Shown: positions 1-10,180, counted from the stretch's first letter. The stretch is DNA of 64,000 bases from Okeania sp. SIO2B3 (GCF_010672525.1 NZ_JAAHGH010000005.1:372672-436671); one strand, 5' to 3'. Numbers and translations are program-made. Notes: generated by a model from the letters alone, not told the origin.

Positions 1-259
1 AACATTGCTGAAAGCCTAGCTCTCAAAGGGCTACTTTACTCCCAGGCGTATGATACAGTAATGTTAGTTGAAATATGCGACCCCCTGTTACATTAGGCAA
101 AGTGTTCCGAAAAGGTCAAAATATGCGAACCTACGGTAACGTAAAGATTTTCATTTTAAAACAGCCAATGAATTGTTATCAAAATCCGAAGTTATCGCCC
201 ATGTAGACGCGGAGCGGCGCGCCGGAGGCAAACTTAAATATTAAAGGGCAAGCATTGAC
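1..259. other. Left-edge stretch without a recognisable gene
   Basis: No open frame here resembles a known protein. A GC-rich short repeat around 205-230 (GACGCGGAGCGGCGCGCCGG) looks like one of the small dispersed repeats of filamentous cyanobacteria. The tnpB relic that follows probably once extended into this stretch, but I cannot align it. Confidence 0.4.
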
Positions 260-540
260 CAGTTTGAGTAAATCAATTAACAATGCTGGATGGGGACAAT
301 TCCTAACTATTTTAACTGTCAAAGCCGAAAATGCTGGAGGTGAAGACTATAGCAGTAAACCCCAAAAATACCAGCCAAGATTGCTCAAACTGTGGGAAAA
401 AAGTCGATAAAGAATTAAACATACGAACTCATTGTTACCCACATTGCTGTGTTGTAATAGACCGCGACTTGTTTGCGTTTGCGCAGCATCCCGTAGGGAA
501 GCATGACAAACGGAAATGCAGCGATAAATATAAAAAATAG
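260..540 (+). pseudogene. tnpB: tnpB 3'-end relic (IS200/IS605 group), copy 1
   Basis: The first part reads [20 protein letters not shown] and the second [18 protein letters not shown], both typical of the C-terminal third of TnpB, the RuvC-like RNA-guided nuclease of IS605 elements. The first CxxC of the zinc finger is clear. The two parts lie in different frames because there is one extra base near 335-338. A short palindromic repeat (GCGCAGCATCCCGTAGGGAAG, 480-500) replaces the end of the last RuvC motif. No N-terminal two thirds is present. A sister relic with the same frame break lies at 33166-33465 on the other strand. Confidence 0.85.
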
Positions 541-655
541 GGCGGGCCCATACGTCCTTAAAGCACGCGCTTGCCCGATGCAATGGCAGGGCTACGAAAC
601 GAGAGAGCTTACACAATGCGCGCCAGCGAGCGTGTGGGAGTATGTCACAAGTATT
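541..655 (+). mobile_element. Right end of the IS605-type element, copy 1
   Basis: About 110 bases directly after the tnpB stop match, with mismatches, the bases after the tnpB relic at 33166. Shared blocks include CCTTAAAGCACGCGCTTG, CTACGAAACGAGA and CAGCGAGCGTGTGGGAG, ending near ATGTCAC. In this family such a conserved 3' flank holds the transposon right end and the guide-RNA (omega RNA) scaffold. That assignment is by analogy. Small open frames here are not genes. Confidence 0.6.
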
Positions 656-1009
656 TTAACACTAGACCTATGACTAAATGTAAGCTACTCAATAGCCTAC
701 AAAAATTGTGGCAGATAAGAGCTAGGCAGTTTAACCTGTGGATGAAAAATGACTCACGAAATTTATAGAGAAAGATTAATCACTCTCGCTTCCTTGTGAT
801 AGAGAGAAGCAAAAAGTTATTTATTGTTAAAAGAAAGGGTGGAAAAAGAGGTACTTAATGAGGAATATATATATTAAAAATAGTTTAAAAATCCCCTATT
901 AGCGACAGCTATTTTGAGGAGTTGATACTACTAAATCCCATTGAAAGAGTGTAAAAGTATCAAAAAATACATTTATTTTGATATCAGCAGCTACTAAGGA
1001 ATAGGTAAT
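656..1009. other. Upstream region of ppc
   Basis: AT-rich DNA without a gene. An AAGGAATAGG stretch 5 to 14 bases before the ATG at 1010 contains a Shine-Dalgarno-like AAGGA, which supports that start. I see no convincing sigma-70 promoter. Confidence 0.4.
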
Positions 1010-4000
1010 ATGAGTTCACTACTACAGTCAGAACAGACAACACTAAAACAAGGGGTTAAAAATGCCCCGACTAAAACTTCAGGTCTGTTTCTGAGTAATC
1101 GAATTAAAATAATTGAAAATTTGTGGGAATTAGTTCTAGAGCAAGAGTGTGGCCAAGAATTGGTAAGTATACTCCAGAAAATGCGCTCGGTTAATTCTCC
1201 AGAAGGACAAGCTTTTAACTTTCTAGATTCAGAAATTGTACAACTTATTGAACAGTTAGAACTCAAAGATGCAATTAGGGCAGCTCGAGCTTTTGCTATA
1301 TATTTTCAGCTAATCAATATTGTTGAACAACATTATGAACAAAAAATTCAACAGTTAGCCTATTCTAATAACAAAGGTCTGGGACAACTAATCTTTAAAG
1401 ACGATGAAGCTAAGGATGGTGAAGCTTGTTCATTGCGAGTTGGAAGTATTCCAGTATGGAGCGATAACAGAAGTAAACCTGAAGGAGAGGGGACATTTCA
1501 TTATCTATTTCCCCTATTGCGGACTCTGAACGTACCATCTCAATTAATTCAACGATTAATTGATAACTTAGATATCCGTCTAGTGTTTACAGCACATCCT
1601 ACAGAAATTGTACGTCATACAATTAGAACAAAACAGCGACGCATTGCCAAAATTTTCCAACAGCTCGATCTAGTAGAAGAAAGTTTGTCAGAATTTTCTG
1701 TAGATGGAGCACAGGAAAATTCTGTGGTTTCATCCTGGGAAACAGAATCTCTCAAGGAACAGTTAACAGAAGAAATTCGTTTGTGGTGGCGTACAGACGA
1801 ACTACACCAATTTAAACCTACTGTACTTGATGAAGTAGAAACGACTCTTCATTACTTTGAAGAAGTGTTGTTTGAAGCTACTCCCAAACTATACCAAAGG
1901 TTTAAGCAAGCTCTGCATAATTCTTTCCCTTACTTAAAACCACCTACTTTCAATTTCTGTAAGTTTGGGTCTTGGGTGGGAGCTGACCGCGATGGTAATC
2001 CTTTTTGTACACCAGAGGTGACTTGGCAAACAGCTTGCTATCAACGTAAGATAGCGTTAGATAAGTATATTGATATTGTCGATTCCCTGATCGAACTTTT
2101 AAGTTTGTCGTTGCATTGGAGTGATGTTTTACCAGAACTGCTGGACTCCTTAGACCGCGACCAATTGCAAATGCCCGAAGTATATGACCAGTGGGCAATT
2201 CGCTATCGGCGAGAACCCTATCGGTTGAAGTTGTCTTATGTGAGAAAGCGTTTGGAAAATACTCGCGATCGCAACTGGCGCTTGTATAATGGTGATTCCC
2301 TCCAAAGACAAATGGAAGTTCTCTCCCAACGTCGAGAAACAGCAGCAGTTTATCGTTCTGGTGCGGAATTTCTAGAAGAGTTACAACTAATTCAACGTAA
2401 CTTGATCGAAACTGGTTTAAGCTGTAGTGACTTGGAAAATCTCATTTGTCAGGTTGAAATTTTTGGCTTCAATTTAGCACGACTAGATATCCGCCAGGAA
2501 TCTTCCGTCCATGAGGCTGTGATTAATGAAGTTACTGAATACTTACAAATTCTGCCTAAACCCTATATTGAAATGTCAGAAGCAGAGCGTACTGAGTGGC
2601 TATCAACAGAATTGCCTACTCGTCGCCCACTAATTCCTGCAGAACTACCTTTTTCTGAGAGAACTTGCGAAATCATTAACACTTTCCGAATGTTGCGACA
2701 GCTACAGGTAGAATTTGGCCCAGAAATTTGCCAAACTTACATTATTAGTATGAGTCGTGATGTCAGCGATATGTTGGAAGTATTGTTGCTAGCACAAGAA
2801 GCAGGACTTTATGACCCGGCAACTGGTGCAAGTGAGATTCAGGTGGTGCCTCTATTTGAGACGGTGGAAGACTTGAGAAACGCTCCCAGGGTAATGCACG
2901 ATTTATTTGAATTGCCTTTGTATCGGGCAGCACTTGCTGGTGGATATAATCAATTACAAGAACCAGCAGACTCTCAAATGCAATCTGAGTTAAAGACTCT
3001 TTATTTGCAAGAAGTGATGCTTGGTTACTCAGATAGTAATAAAGATTCTGGGTTCCTCAGTAGTAACTGGGAAATTCATAAAGCTCAAAAAGCTTTACAT
3101 AAAATTGGTGAGGAATATGGTATCGCATTGCGGATATTTCATGGACGCGGTGGTTCGGTAGGACGTGGTGGTGGTCCTGCTTATAAAGCGATTTTGGCTC
3201 AACCTGGTAAGAGCATTAGTGGGCGGATTAAGATTACTGAACAAGGTGAGGTGCTGGCGTCTAAATATTCTCTACCTCAGTTGGCAATGTATAACTTAGA
3301 AAATGTTACTACTGCAGTTATTCAAGCTAGTTTACTACATACAGGGTTTGATGAAATTGAAACCTGGAATGACATTATGGAAGAGTTGGCAGTGCGATCG
3401 CGTACTCATTACCGACATCTGATTTATGAACAAGAGGACTTGGTAGAATTTTTCTATCAAGTTACCCCGATCCAAGAAATTAGTCAGCTACAAATTAGTT
3501 CTCGTCCAGCTCGGAGGAAAAATGATAAAAAGAAGACAATTTCTGGTTTACGGGCAATTCCTTGGGTGTTTAGCTGGACTCAAAGTCGCTTCTTACTGCC
3601 TGCTTGGTATGGAGTAGGAACTGCTTTACAAGAATTTGTGCAAAAGCAACCAGAAGAACACCTGAAACTTTTCCAGTACTTTTATCTGAAATGGCCATTT
3701 TTTACTACAGCAATCTCAAAAGTAGAGATGACTCTAGCGAAGGTAGATTTACAAATGGCTCATTATTATGTCCGAGAATTATCTAATCCAGAAGACCGGG
3801 AAAGATTTGAGGCGTTGTTTGAGCAAATTTCTACTGAATATAAGCTAACGCGGGATTTAGTTTTACAAATTTCTGGCCATCAACGACCTTTAGATGGAGA
3901 GCCAGATTTGCAGCGTTCTGTGCAGTTGCGGAATGCTAATATTGTTCCTCTAGGTATGTTGCAGGTAGCTTTGTTGAAACGCTTGCGTCAGCATGATACA

Positions 4001-4105
4001 GGTACGCCAGGAGTAATTCACTCTCGCTATAGTAAGGGTGAGTTGTTACAAGGTGCTTTGTTGACTCTTAATGGTATTGCTGCGGGAATGCGGAATACAG
4101 GTTGA
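1010..4105 (+). CDS. ppc: Phosphoenolpyruvate carboxylase
   Basis: This cytosolic enzyme adds bicarbonate to phosphoenolpyruvate to make oxaloacetate, the main anaplerotic reaction of cyanobacteria. At 1031 residues it has the usual cyanobacterial length. Visible motifs are VFTAHPTE with the catalytic His at residue 196, [17 protein letters not shown], the mobile loop [14 protein letters not shown] with its His at about residue 711, [20 protein letters not shown], and the family C-terminus GMRNTG. An AAGGA ribosome-binding site precedes the ATG. The reading frame is intact and the gene stands alone, with relic DNA upstream and a purine-rich repeat downstream. Confidence 0.98.
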   Translation: MSSLLQSEQTTLKQGVKNAPTKTSGLFLSNRIKIIENLWELVLEQECGQELVSILQKMRSVNSPEGQAFNFLDSEIVQLIEQLELKDAIRAARAFAIYFQLINIVEQHYEQKIQQLAYSNNKGLGQLIFKDDEAKDGEACSLRVGSIPVWSDNRSKPEGEGTFHYLFPLLRTLNVPSQLIQRLIDNLDIRLVFTAHPTEIVRHTIRTKQRRIAKIFQQLDLVEESLSEFSVDGAQENSVVSSWETESLKEQLTEEIRLWWRTDELHQFKPTVLDEVETTLHYFEEVLFEATPKLYQRFKQALHNSFPYLKPPTFNFCKFGSWVGADRDGNPFCTPEVTWQTACYQRKIALDKYIDIVDSLIELLSLSLHWSDVLPELLDSLDRDQLQMPEVYDQWAIRYRREPYRLKLSYVRKRLENTRDRNWRLYNGDSLQRQMEVLSQRRETAAVYRSGAEFLEELQLIQRNLIETGLSCSDLENLICQVEIFGFNLARLDIRQESSVHEAVINEVTEYLQILPKPYIEMSEAERTEWLSTELPTRRPLIPAELPFSERTCEIINTFRMLRQLQVEFGPEICQTYIISMSRDVSDMLEVLLLAQEAGLYDPATGASEIQVVPLFETVEDLRNAPRVMHDLFELPLYRAALAGGYNQLQEPADSQMQSELKTLYLQEVMLGYSDSNKDSGFLSSNWEIHKAQKALHKIGEEYGIALRIFHGRGGSVGRGGGPAYKAILAQPGKSISGRIKITEQGEVLASKYSLPQLAMYNLENVTTAVIQASLLHTGFDEIETWNDIMEELAVRSRTHYRHLIYEQEDLVEFFYQVTPIQEISQLQISSRPARRKNDKKKTISGLRAIPWVFSWTQSRFLLPAWYGVGTALQEFVQKQPEEHLKLFQYFYLKWPFFTTAISKVEMTLAKVDLQMAHYYVRELSNPEDRERFEALFEQISTEYKLTRDLVLQISGHQRPLDGEPDLQRSVQLRNANIVPLGMLQVALLKRLRQHDTGTPGVIHSRYSKGELLQGALLTLNGIAAGMRNTG

Positions 4106-4260
4106 GAAAGAGTGTGGGGAATAGGAGAGTAGGAGAGTAGGGGAGTAGGGGAGTGGGGGAGTAGGGAACAAAAGCAGTCGAAGGAAAGAGCGCGGACATA
4201 TCAAAAGCTTAATTTTCCTTCTTTCTTCTTCCTTCTTCCTTCTGCTATAGCTTAGTTAAA
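4106..4260. repeat. Purine-rich simple repeat after ppc
   Basis: Runs of (GGGGAGTAG)n at 4120-4165 are followed by a CTTCCTTCTTCC tract ending CTGCTATA. The same pyrimidine tract with CTGCTATA occurs at 36544-36632 (inverted) and 48350-48406, so it belongs to a dispersed repeat type. Confidence 0.7.
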
Positions 4261-5088
4261 TTAGACTTTCTGAGCAATCTGAAGTGCAGATAAGTAGGAA
4301 AGGTTAATGATATTGCCATAATATTTTTTTAAAGTTGTACTCAAATTTTCAAATAAAGTATTACGTTGCTTTGCATCCATTGCTATATAAGGTGATAAGG
4401 TGCTTAAAAGTGCTAGATAATCATCAATATCATAAGTTACTTCACATATTAATTCTTCGGAAACTAAGTTTTGAAACTTACCAGAGTCAATAACCGCATT
4501 CCCTATACTACTAATATTTTTTCGATGAGTTGCGATCGCTTCATACCCTTTTAAATCAGATGTACAGCTCTGATAAACTGAATCTAATAATTCCTGATAA
4601 ATATCTTGACTTGGTTGGGGTGGAGTATTCCAAAGTAAAACTAAAAAGCCATTGGTTTTTAAAACGTCAGCAGTTTTAGCATAACGAAATTCAGACGATA
4701 CCCAGTGAAAAGAAGTAGCAGCAAGCACTACATCAAACTGATTCTTTTCTAATTCCCACTCTTCAAAAGTAGTATTGATGGTTTTCACTCTTTGATAGTG
4801 AGCACAATTTTTCACAGCTATTTTATAAGATTCTGAATTTGGTTCTACGCATACCATAGAAAAACCAAGATCGGCAAAGCTAGTTGTTGCTGTTCCTGTA
4901 GCACATCCTATTTCTAAAATCTTAGTATTAGAAGAAAGTTGGGCTATTTCTACGACACGGTTGACTAATGATTGGGGATAACGAGGTCTAGTTCTATCGT
5001 AAGCATCTGCTATTTGGCCATACCAATTGGATTTCTGTTCCAGGTTAAAGTCTTGATACCAGTTATTTTTTGGTGAGGAATCAGACAT
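4261..5088 (-). CDS. Class I SAM-dependent methyltransferase
   Basis: The 275-residue protein has the Rossmann-type SAM-binding motif I ILEIGCATGTATT at residues 57-69, followed by the acidic motif II (VCVEPNSE) about 20 residues later and a motif like VVLAATSFHWV. The family transfers methyl groups from S-adenosylmethionine, and the closest general type is the UbiE/Methyltransf_11-like group. The substrate cannot be told. The N-terminus contains YGQIADAYDRTRPRYP, common in this group. It lies convergent with ppc, with no operon partner. Confidence 0.85.
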   Translation of the reverse strand: MSDSSPKNNWYQDFNLEQKSNWYGQIADAYDRTRPRYPQSLVNRVVEIAQLSSNTKILEIGCATGTATTSFADLGFSMVCVEPNSESYKIAVKNCAHYQRVKTINTTFEEWELEKNQFDVVLAATSFHWVSSEFRYAKTADVLKTNGFLVLLWNTPPQPSQDIYQELLDSVYQSCTSDLKGYEAIATHRKNISSIGNAVIDSGKFQNLVSEELICEVTYDIDDYLALLSTLSPYIAMDAKQRNTLFENLSTTLKKYYGNIINLSYLSALQIAQKV

Positions 5089-5287
5089 AATTGTTTTAAA
5101 TATTAATATTTTTATTTTAGATTAGCCTTATAATAATCGGTAAAATGTCAAGATTGTGTAAAAGTTTGGCTAATATATATTAGTGAAACATCTTGCTTTA
5201 TAAAAACTTTATCTACACCCCAAATCCCTTTAGTCAAATATTAACAATGATAAAAACTTTGTTGTCTTAGTTGTCCTAATTCCATAC

Positions 5288-6555
5288 AAAAAAACCCAGC
5301 CAGTTTTGGCCAGGAATTATTAATCAGGGTGTATCTTATGAAATTATATTTTTACATACATTGCGACAAAATCAAGAAAATTTGTTAAATAAAAAAACCT
5401 CCACCAATTACGGTGGAGGCTATCTATCAGGGTGCATCTACCATTTCTTTTTCCCATATTCTTATCCTTAATCCGGGAATTATCAATTTGATTTTCTGTT
5501 GTTTTTGTGCAAAAAAAACCTCCACCAATTACAGCGGAGGTTATCCATCAGGGTGCATCTACCATTTCTTTTTCCATATTCCTCATACTTAATCCGGGAA
5601 TTCTCAATTTAATTTGAGAGTGTTTTACTGTCAAAAAAAAACCTCCACCAATTATGGCGGAGGTTGTCTATCAGGGTGCATCTACCATTTCTTTTTCCAT
5701 ATTCCTCATACTTAATCCGGGAATTCTCAATTTAATTTTCTACTGTTTTTGTGCAAAAAAAACCTCCACCAATTACAGCGGAGGTTATCTATCAGGGTGC
5801 ATCTACCATTTCTTTTTCCCATATTCCTATACTTAATCCGGGAATTCTCAATTTAATTTTCTGTTGTTTTTGTTCCAAAAAAAACCTCCACCAATTACAG
5901 CGGAGGTTATCTTATCAGGGTGCATCTACCATTTCTTTTTCCCATCTTCCGATACTTAATCCGGGAATTATTAATTTGATTTTCTACTGTTTTTGTGCAA
6001 AAAAAAACCTCCACCAATTATGGCGGAGGTTATCTATCAGGGTGCATCTACCATTTCTTTTTCCATATTCCTCATACTTAATCCGGGAATTATCAATTTA
6101 ATTTTCTGTTGTTTTTGTGCCAAAAAAAAACCTCCACCAATTAAGGCGGAGGCTATCCATCAGGGTGCATCTACCATTTCTTTTTCCCATCTTCTTATCC
6201 TTAATCCGGGAATTATAAATTTAATTTGAGAGTGTTTTAGTGCCAAAAAAAAACCTCCACCAATTAAGGCGGAGGCTATCCATCAGGGTGCATCTACCAT
6301 TTCTTTTTCCCATCTTCCTATACTTAATCCGGGAATTATAAATTTGATTTTCTGTGGTTTTACTGTCAAAAAAAAACCTCCACCAATTACGGCGGAGGCT
6401 ATCCATCAGGGTGCATCTACCATTTCTTTTTCCCATCTTCCGATACTTAATCCGGGAATTATAAATTTGATTTTCTGTGGTTTTACTGTCAAAAAAAAAC
6501 CTCCACCAATTAAGGCGGAGGCTATCCATCAGGGTGCATCTACCATTTCTTTCTC
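5288..6555 (-). repeat. Tandem array of ten 122-bp units plus one diverged unit
   Basis: The core CCTCCACCAATTA (plus strand) recurs at 5398, 5519, 5642, 5763, 5885, 6008, 6131, 6254, 6377 and 6500, a period of 121-123 bases, with the intervening sequence conserved. A diverged unit lies at 5288-5338: it shares ATCAGGGTGTATCT but has a different stem (GCCAGTTTTGGC core). On the minus strand each unit holds arms CCTCCGCC and GGTGGAGG around a six-base loop, followed by 7-9 T. Apparent open frames across the array arise from the repeat itself, because 123 is divisible by three. Confidence 0.97.
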
Positions 6556-6570
6556 AAGGTCATTGAAGCA
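5288..6570 (-). ncRNA. Candidate multicopy small RNA encoded by the array
   Basis: Inference. In units 2-10 the stem carries changes that would be A-C mismatches in plus-strand RNA but are G-U wobbles in minus-strand RNA, so pairing is kept only for leftward transcription. Three linkers carry a perfect minus-strand TATAAT (plus-strand 6212-6217, 6335-6340, 6458-6463). Initiation just past it would give an RNA of roughly 80 bases ending at the next hairpin and U-tract. A TTGACA lies 23 bases upstream of two of these TATAAT boxes (plus-strand 6335 and 6458), which is too far for a standard promoter. The design resembles the tandem-repeat-encoded NsiR1 RNA of Anabaena, but no sequence similarity is claimed. 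Confidence 0.4.
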
Positions 6571-6596
6571 TTCTGGAAAATTCTGAAAAATTTTTT

Positions 6597-6704
6597 ATAT
6601 AGCACTACGCAAATAGTCAGCGGACATTTATAAATGCTCAAAGTTAGTTAGGAATTACTTCTGACTTCTGGCTTATGACTTTTGACTTGCGCGTAGCGCT
6701 ATAT
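6597..6704. mobile_element. Short inverted-repeat element, family A
   Basis: The ends ATATAGCACTACGCAA and TTGCGCGTAGCGCTATAT are imperfect inverted repeats. A second copy with the same ends and the internal GGACATTTATAAATGCTCAAA lies at 17815-17934. About 108 bases with no coding capacity, it is MITE-like. Confidence 0.8.
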
Positions 6705-6716
6705 TTCTCGATAGTT

Positions 6717-7490
6717 CTATTGATGTCGATGGACCATGGTTGCATTGGCCTGGTCTGTGGGTACTACCAATAGTTCGCTGATATTGACATGGGGCGATCG
6801 CGTAACGCAGAAAAATACCAAATCTGCTATATCATCTCCCGTTAATGGTGTCAAGTCTTTGTAAACATTTTTAGCTTTTTCTGTGTCCCCATGGAATCGG
6901 ACATCGCTAAATTCTGTCTCTACTAAACCTGGTTGAATTTCGGTTACTCGCACGGGAGTTCCTAGTAAATCCTGTTTTAACCCCTCAGAAATTGCTCTAA
7001 CAGCAGCTTTAGATGCACAATAAACATTACCTCCGGGATAAGCAGCACGACCAGCAATAGAACCAATATTAACCACATGACCTTGACTACGATTAACCAT
7101 TCCTGGCACTACATAGCGAGTCATGTATAGTAATCCTTTAACATTAGTATCAATCATTTCTTCCCAATCGTTGAAGTCCCCAACATGGAGTTTATCTAAA
7201 CCACGACTTAAACCAGCATTATTAATTAAAATATCAATATTTTTCCAAGGGTCAGGCAAAGAATTTATTGCTGATTCTACTGCTAGGCGATCGCGTACAT
7301 CTAGCTTTAATAAATAAGTTTTACACTGGAATTTTTTAGTTAATTCATCAGCAAGTTTTTCTAGTTTTTCTTGGCGACGAGCAGCCAAAATTAGATTTGC
7401 ACCTGCTTGAGCAAATACATTGGCACAAGACTCTCCAATACCACTACTAGCACCTGTAATTAAGACTATTTTATCCTCAACAGAAATCAT
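6717..7490 (-). CDS. Short-chain dehydrogenase/reductase (SDR family)
   Basis: This 257-residue classical SDR has the nucleotide-binding motif TGASSGIG (residues 12-19), NNAG (90-93), and the catalytic set N116, S144, Y157 and K161 (YCASK). Arg38-Arg39 after the second strand suggests NADP(H) preference, as in YdfG-type 3-hydroxy acid dehydrogenases, which it most resembles. The substrate is unknown. Its 3' end faces the hairpin array, so transcription of this gene would run into the array in the orientation in which the hairpins resemble terminators. Confidence 0.9.
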   Translation of the reverse strand: MISVEDKIVLITGASSGIGESCANVFAQAGANLILAARRQEKLEKLADELTKKFQCKTYLLKLDVRDRLAVESAINSLPDPWKNIDILINNAGLSRGLDKLHVGDFNDWEEMIDTNVKGLLYMTRYVVPGMVNRSQGHVVNIGSIAGRAAYPGGNVYCASKAAVRAISEGLKQDLLGTPVRVTEIQPGLVETEFSDVRFHGDTEKAKNVYKDLTPLTGDDIADLVFFCVTRSPHVNISELLVVPTDQANATMVHRHQ

Positions 7491-7780
7491 ATTTACTATT
7501 CTATAAATTTATCAATTTGATTTAATTATTTACACTATTAGGCTAATAGCTGATAGCTGAATGCTTACATTAGACATCTCCTCCAAAAGAGGGGATAGGG
7601 GATAGGGGATAGGGAATAGAGGGAAATAATTGATAATTTCTGTACGATAATTGATTTTATTTTTGATTTAACGAAGCTCAAATCCCCTACTTCCCCTCCC
7701 CTCCACCGGAGGGGTTAGGGGTGGGTTAACTTCTGACTTCGTTAATATTTCTTCCCTCCTGAGGACTGAGGACTGACTCC
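7491..7780. repeat. Repeat-filled gap with half of a family B element
   Basis: TAGACATCTCC at 7571 is one end of element family B; the partner end is not seen. Next come (GGGGATA)n and, at about 7690-7730, the dispersed block CCCCTCC...GGAGGGGTTAGGGGTGGG. Nothing coding. Confidence 0.6.
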
Positions 7781-8626
7781 TTAGAACTTATCCAAAACTC
7801 TTAAACGATGGGTACTAATAGTAATACCTCCTTTTCGCATCAAAACTGCTGATAACCATCGATCTTGATAATTTTCTGTAGCCTCACCAATTTTAAAAAT
7901 CCCCCCAGAAGGCAATAGTTCTAATTTAAAATTAGCAGACTCAAGATTATAAGAATTTTCATTAATTGGTTCTTCCCAAGCAGCTCCTAACATAATTTGT
8001 TCGCCCAAAGGTTCTGCAACAATCACATCAAAATTATACTTTTCACCTACTTCTACTTCTTCTGGTAAATTGATATTAATAGTAGGTGGATTTTTGCCTG
8101 ATGTAAGTTGATTACGCTCGGCTAAAATTTCTTGTTCAACAATTTTTTTATCTTCATAACGCTGTTTAGAAGTAATAGTAGACTTTAATTTTATATTTCT
8201 ATTGTTCATTTGCTGAATACCAGTAATGTAGGTAACAGTTTCAGCCACAATTGCATCGCCATCTGTTTCCCAGGATTTTACTTCCGTACGATATTTAACT
8301 GATTGATAAAGTTGCCAGAATTTAGATAAAGCTTCTGACAAATTTTCCCGATTTAAACCATCAGAGTTCGTAAAGTCATTACTATAGAAATCCATTACAT
8401 CATCTAAGTCTTGACGACTGGCAGCTCGATCGATTTTTTTCAAAAGTTCGGTCAGTTCATCAGGGGTTTTATCTCGGTCTTCAGCTAAAGTCAAATTAGG
8501 AGATAAAACTATTCCAGAAGAAACAGTTAAACCCAGTAAGAAAGAACTCAATAATGTTGTTAATAATTTCTGAAATTTAATCAAAAATTTGCTTTGGGAG
8601 CGACATAAGATTTGAGAAATAATCAT
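7781..8626 (-). CDS. Secreted NTF2-like protein, function unknown
   Basis: The 281-residue protein starts with a basic segment and a hydrophobic stretch (LLSSFLLGLTVSSGIVL), which looks like a signal peptide or N-terminal anchor. Residues of about 50-170 (LLKKIDRAASRQDLDDVMDFY onward) resemble the SnoaL/NTF2-like fold with its early Y and W positions. The C-terminal third is a beta-rich domain that I do not recognise. It is divergent from murG, with about 240 bases between the starts. No catalytic residues can be assigned. Confidence 0.7.
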   Translation of the reverse strand: MIISQILCRSQSKFLIKFQKLLTTLLSSFLLGLTVSSGIVLSPNLTLAEDRDKTPDELTELLKKIDRAASRQDLDDVMDFYSNDFTNSDGLNRENLSEALSKFWQLYQSVKYRTEVKSWETDGDAIVAETVTYITGIQQMNNRNIKLKSTITSKQRYEDKKIVEQEILAERNQLTSGKNPPTININLPEEVEVGEKYNFDVIVAEPLGEQIMLGAAWEEPINENSYNLESANFKLELLPSGGIFKIGEATENYQDRWLSAVLMRKGGITISTHRLRVLDKF

Positions 8627-8865
8627 TTTTAACTTATAAAAGTTGTTAGTTAAAGATTTGTTGGTTGCCAGAACCGAATTCTATGGCCATAAGTTTTATT
8701 TTTGCCGAATGTTACCACTTTAAGGACTGATTATGAAATATTAGACCTTCTGCAAAACTGAAAGTTAGATAAATTACAATACACAAATTATCAATTTTTA
8801 TTACTGTGGCCTTTTGATTTAAGATTTTTGACTTATTTCATTGTTATACCAGGGAGAAAGAAACC

Positions 8866-9930
8866 TTGACCAATACACCAATTAAATTGTTAATCGCGGC
8901 AAGTGGCACTGGCGGACATTTATTTCCAGCGATCGCCACTGCTAACCAATTAAAGGATTATCAGATCGAATGGTTAGGAGTACCTAATCGTCTAGAAACT
9001 AAGTTGGTCCCATCCCAGTATCCTCTCCATACTATATCAGTTGAAGGTTTTCAGCAGAAATTGGGCCTGGGGACTATAAAAATTTTGAGTGGACTTATTG
9101 GCTCTATTCTACAGGTAAGACATATACTTAAACAGGGAAACTTTCAAGGATTGTTTACTACTGGCGGTTATATTGCTGCTCCGGCCATTCTTGCTGCTCG
9201 TTCCCTGGGTTTACCAGTTATTCTCCATGAGTCTAATGTTTTACCTGGGAAGGTGACACGCTGGTTTAGTCGTTTATGTAATGTAGTGGCAGTGGGTTTT
9301 GAGGAAGGGGCAAAATATCTTCCTAATGGCAAGACAGTTTATGTAGGTACTCCTGTCAGAGAGCAATTTTTGTCCCCACAAGTGTTAGATATACCTATTC
9401 CAGATAATGTCCCTGTGATTGCAGTTGTTGGGGGTTCTCAAGGAGCAGTTTCTGTTAACCAATTAGTGAGAGAATGTGTTCCTACATGGGTTGATGCTGG
9501 TGCTTGGATTATTCACCAAACTGGGGAAAATGACCGAGATGCTTTTAGTGTAGAATATCCCCAATATTTTCCCATGACATTTTATAATAATATGGCTGGT
9601 TTATTTCAGCGGGCAAATTTAGTGATTAGTAGAGCAGGAGCAGGTACTTTAACAGAGTTAGCAGTTACTCATACACCATCTATTTTAATTCCTTATCCTT
9701 ATGCTGCTGATAATCATCAAGTTTATAATGCTAATGTATTTGTAAATCAGGAAGCAGCAATAGTTTTTACTCAATCAGAATTAACTTCAGATAAACTTCA
9801 AACAGTAGTTTTGGAGTTATTAAATTCACCAGAAAAACTGGAAAAAATGAATCATGGTTCGGAAAAATTAGCAGTAAATGATAGTGCTAAAAGATTAGCA
9901 AATTTAGTCGATCAATTATTAAGATGTTAA
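8866..9930 (+). CDS. murG: UDP-N-acetylglucosamine--undecaprenyl-PP-MurNAc-pentapeptide transferase
   Basis: MurG adds GlcNAc to lipid I to make lipid II for peptidoglycan, at the inner face of the plasma membrane. The 354 residues match the family length. The glycine-rich loop AASGTGGHLFPA is at residues 11-22, a second motif GGSQGA follows at about 190, and the donor-binding ISRAGAGTLTEL at about 255. The best start is a TTG preceded by GGGAG about ten bases upstream, because no ATG lies before the conserved N-terminal strand. It is alone, with no mur neighbours. Confidence 0.96.
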   Translation: MTNTPIKLLIAASGTGGHLFPAIATANQLKDYQIEWLGVPNRLETKLVPSQYPLHTISVEGFQQKLGLGTIKILSGLIGSILQVRHILKQGNFQGLFTTGGYIAAPAILAARSLGLPVILHESNVLPGKVTRWFSRLCNVVAVGFEEGAKYLPNGKTVYVGTPVREQFLSPQVLDIPIPDNVPVIAVVGGSQGAVSVNQLVRECVPTWVDAGAWIIHQTGENDRDAFSVEYPQYFPMTFYNNMAGLFQRANLVISRAGAGTLTELAVTHTPSILIPYPYAADNHQVYNANVFVNQEAAIVFTQSELTSDKLQTVVLELLNSPEKLEKMNHGSEKLAVNDSAKRLANLVDQLLRC

Positions 9931-10080
9931 AGTTATCAAAAAAATTCAGATAAAATTGCTGTAGGAATAGAGAATTTAGCAGGAATAGAAAGTACCAATA
10001 AGTTAACAAATTTAGTGCTTCAAGAATTTAGAATTACCTCTTCTTAATAAATAAGAGGATTGGTTAAAAGGATTTCTTTT

Positions 10081-10180
10081 CTTCTCTTGGTCGATGGTCG
10101 GCCTGCGAGGAGAACTCGTCATCCCTCGACCGCTTTTTTCTCCATGAATGGAGAGGCTTTATACCTGAATTTTTCGGTAA
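10081..10180 (+). mobile_element. Dispersed repeat family F, copy 1
   Basis: It begins near CTTCTCTTGGTCGATGG, contains CGACCGCTTTTTTC and ends TTTTTCGGTAAA. Related copies lie at 30590-30690 and 41941-42058 in the same orientation, and at 24719-24812 and 51666-51745 inverted. No open frame; probably a MITE-like or small dispersed repeat. Confidence 0.7.

Noticed and set aside
331-540. Intact small zinc-finger gene
   Set aside because: It is the C-terminal end of TnpB, preceded by more TnpB in another frame, and its own end is replaced by a short repeat.
6335-6498. Standard promoter TTGACA...TATAAT in the array units
   Set aside because: The spacing is 23 bases instead of about 17, so it is not a normal sigma-70 promoter; only the TATAAT is kept as a hint.
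5391-6555. CRISPR-like array
   Set aside because: The whole 122-base unit is conserved; there are no unique spacers between short repeats, and no cas genes nearby.
5654-6586. Several open frames of 60-116 residues over the repeat array (both strands)
   Set aside because: They arise from the 123-base period, which is divisible by three, and consist of the translated repeat; they differ in frame between units and lack ribosome-binding sites.
9931-10020. Possible duplicate of the murG 3' end (ESTNKLTNLV versus DSAKRLANLV)
   Set aside because: The similarity is limited to about ten residues and can be chance.
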